Shown here: one piece after another, positions 62,942-64,000 of the stretch
How the letters are laid out: the number at the start of each line of letters is the position of its first letter
Numbering within the stretch: the first letter of the stretch is position 1
Assembly (NCBI RefSeq): GCF_028867935.1
Contig: NZ_JAPQNS010000001.1
Location: 62,001-126,000 of the forward strand
Direction: 5' to 3'
Source: Flavobacterium sp. SUN052
Lineage (GTDB): Bacteria; Bacteroidota; Bacteroidia; Flavobacteriales; Flavobacteriaceae
DNA length: 64,000 nucleotides
The notes under the pieces: model-generated
What the model was told of the DNA's origin: nothing
Database searches by the model: none
The model's input: the letters and a program-made list of their open reading frames with translations, nothing else
Made by a program: the position numbers and the translations under genes

Positions 62942-64000
62942 TCTTTCGAATCAACGAGTCGACGAGCAGCTCTGGAACCATTACCCCCTCCGAACCCTTC
63001 GGACACTGCCCGATTTGAAGGCATCCCGCCGATTGGGTCGGTTAATGATTGGTCTGCTCGTGGGGGTTATTGTGGTACTCTTTATGCCCTGGCAGCAAAA
63101 TATAACCGGCGAAGGGAGCCTGACAGCTATGAGTCCAAGAGATCGGCCCCAAACGCTGCAAAACGCTATTCCGGGCCGGATTGAGCGTTGGAATGTGGCC
63201 GAGGGAGATCTGGTGAAAAAAGGGGATACACTGCTGGTGATATCCGAAATCAAAGATGAGTACTTTGACCCAAACCTGCCCCAACGGCTGGACGAACAAT
63301 TAGCCGCCAAACGGGGCAGCAGGAACGCCACCGACTCGAAAATTGCTGCTCTGGATGGGCAAATGGCAGCCCTCCGCGCAGGCTTGAACGTTAAACTGGC
63401 CTCCGCCCGGAACAAGGTGAAACAGAGCCGATTCAAGGTAATCAGCGATAGCACCGACCTGATTGCGGTGCAGAATTTTTTCCAGACTGCCCGCGTCCGG
63501 CTTGATCGGTATGAGGAGGCTTACCGAAATGGGCTGATTTCGCTGACTGATCTGGAAACCCGGCGGCTCAAATTTGCGGAAGATAGGGCCAAGCTCGTAG
63601 CGCAGGAAAACAAACTGAACGGGGCTCGCCAGGAACTGGTGAATGCTACCCTTGATCTGAGTGAGATTCAGGCCGACTATTCTGAAAAATTAGCTAAGGC
63701 GCTATCCGATCAAAGTTCAGCCGTGTCGTATCGGGCTGAAGCAACTGGTGAAATCTCCAAGCTTCAAAACAAAATCAGCAGCGTCGATGTACGGCAGGGA
63801 TTGTATGTGATTCGAGCTCCGCAGGATGGCTACGTAGTGAAAGCCCTTAAAGCCGGTATTGGCGAAACCATCAAAGAGGGTGAATCTATAGCGACGCTGC
63901 AACCGGCAAAACCGGCTCTGGCAGTAGAAATGTATGTACGGGCGATGGATGTACCGCTTATTACCCCCGGCCGGAAAGTCCGAATCGAGTTTGATGGCTG
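62934..64000 (+). CDS. HlyD-family membrane fusion protein (3' end outside window)
   Basis: The gene starts at 62934 (MLNLSNQRVDEQLWNHYP), overlapping the ABC gene by 8 bp, and is open to the window end (355 codons). A membrane segment lies at about 38-52 (MIGLLVGVIVVLFMPW). The biotinyl-lipoyl half (IPGRIERWNVAEGDLVKKGD), long coiled-coil hairpin (about 120-270) and second lipoyl half (IRAPQDGYVVKALKAGIGE) follow, then the start of the barrel. Such periplasmic adaptors join an inner-membrane exporter to a TolC-type outer-membrane channel. Confidence 0.9.
   Translation, partial: MLNLSNQRVDEQLWNHYPLRTLRTLPDLKASRRLGRLMIGLLVGVIVVLFMPWQQNITGEGSLTAMSPRDRPQTLQNAIPGRIERWNVAEGDLVKKGDTLLVISEIKDEYFDPNLPQRLDEQLAAKRGSRNATDSKIAALDGQMAALRAGLNVKLASARNKVKQSRFKVISDSTDLIAVQNFFQTARVRLDRYEEAYRNGLISLTDLETRRLKFAEDRAKLVAQENKLNGARQELVNATLDLSEIQADYSEKLAKALSDQSSAVSYRAEATGEISKLQNKISSVDVRQGLYVIRAPQDGYVVKALKAGIGETIKEGESIATLQPAKPALAVEMYVRAMDVPLITPGRKVRIEFDG

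Overview
The window looks like a chromosomal segment of a Cytophagia bacterium, most like Spirosoma and its relatives. Evidence: a SusD-like tail followed by a DUF3823 lipoprotein, two CarboxypepD_reg/FecA-type TonB receptors, DUF2490 and DUF3179 proteins, bacteroidete-type promoters (TTG-N19-TAnnTTTG), weak ribosome binding sites, and very large SdrD_B/DUF11 surface proteins. No rRNA, tRNA, insertion sequence, prophage or CRISPR array was seen.

Layout. 1-10866 (+): the end of a Sus-type uptake locus (SusD-like tail, DUF3823), then a ricin-type lectin, a PHP-like hydrolase, a large ThuA/dehydrogenase/cupredoxin lipoprotein, a second ThuA lipoprotein, a Gfo/Idh/MocA oxidoreductase, a tagatose-3-epimerase-like isomerase and a HAD phosphatase. 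Together this reads as a carbohydrate uptake and sugar-oxidation cluster. 10911-18674: a secreted von Willebrand A protein, a sulfatase lipoprotein, moaC and moeA (molybdenum cofactor) and guaA. 18920-30943 (-): two tandem, partly near-identical giant surface proteins (2388 and 1497 residues).

31067-45417 (-): a dense one-strand cluster. A haloperoxidase with two beta-barrel proteins lies upstream of a run of eight tightly packed genes: FecA-like receptor, secreted unknown, SnoaL-like protein, AhpD-like protein, a TonB receptor broken by one in-frame TAA, MFS transporter, a second AhpD-like protein and a DUF3179 membrane protein. 45596-54282: DUF2490, a sodium:solute symporter, clpS-recR, a small Lys-rich secreted protein, an exported superoxide dismutase, a PAS histidine kinase, a 2OG-Fe(II) oxygenase and a chromate transporter. 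54311-58240: two unknown membrane proteins of the same coiled coil / membrane / coiled coil plan, on either side of a DUF808 protein. 58310-64000: a second multi-PAS histidine kinase, a TetR regulator, and a divergent exporter made of an ATPase-less ABC membrane protein and an HlyD protein cut by the window end.

The most distinctive non-coding feature is a set of long inverted repeats (arms mostly 13-32 bp) sitting in gene junctions. They fall into several families of unrelated sequence, and many arms are themselves made of degenerate 7-9 nt tandem units. They lie at 897, 8001, 9228, 10174, 17059, 32842, 43381, 48965, 50272 and 53014, beside ordinary terminator hairpins at 18795, 26388 and 57166. 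Several overlap stop codons or sit just before a start codon.
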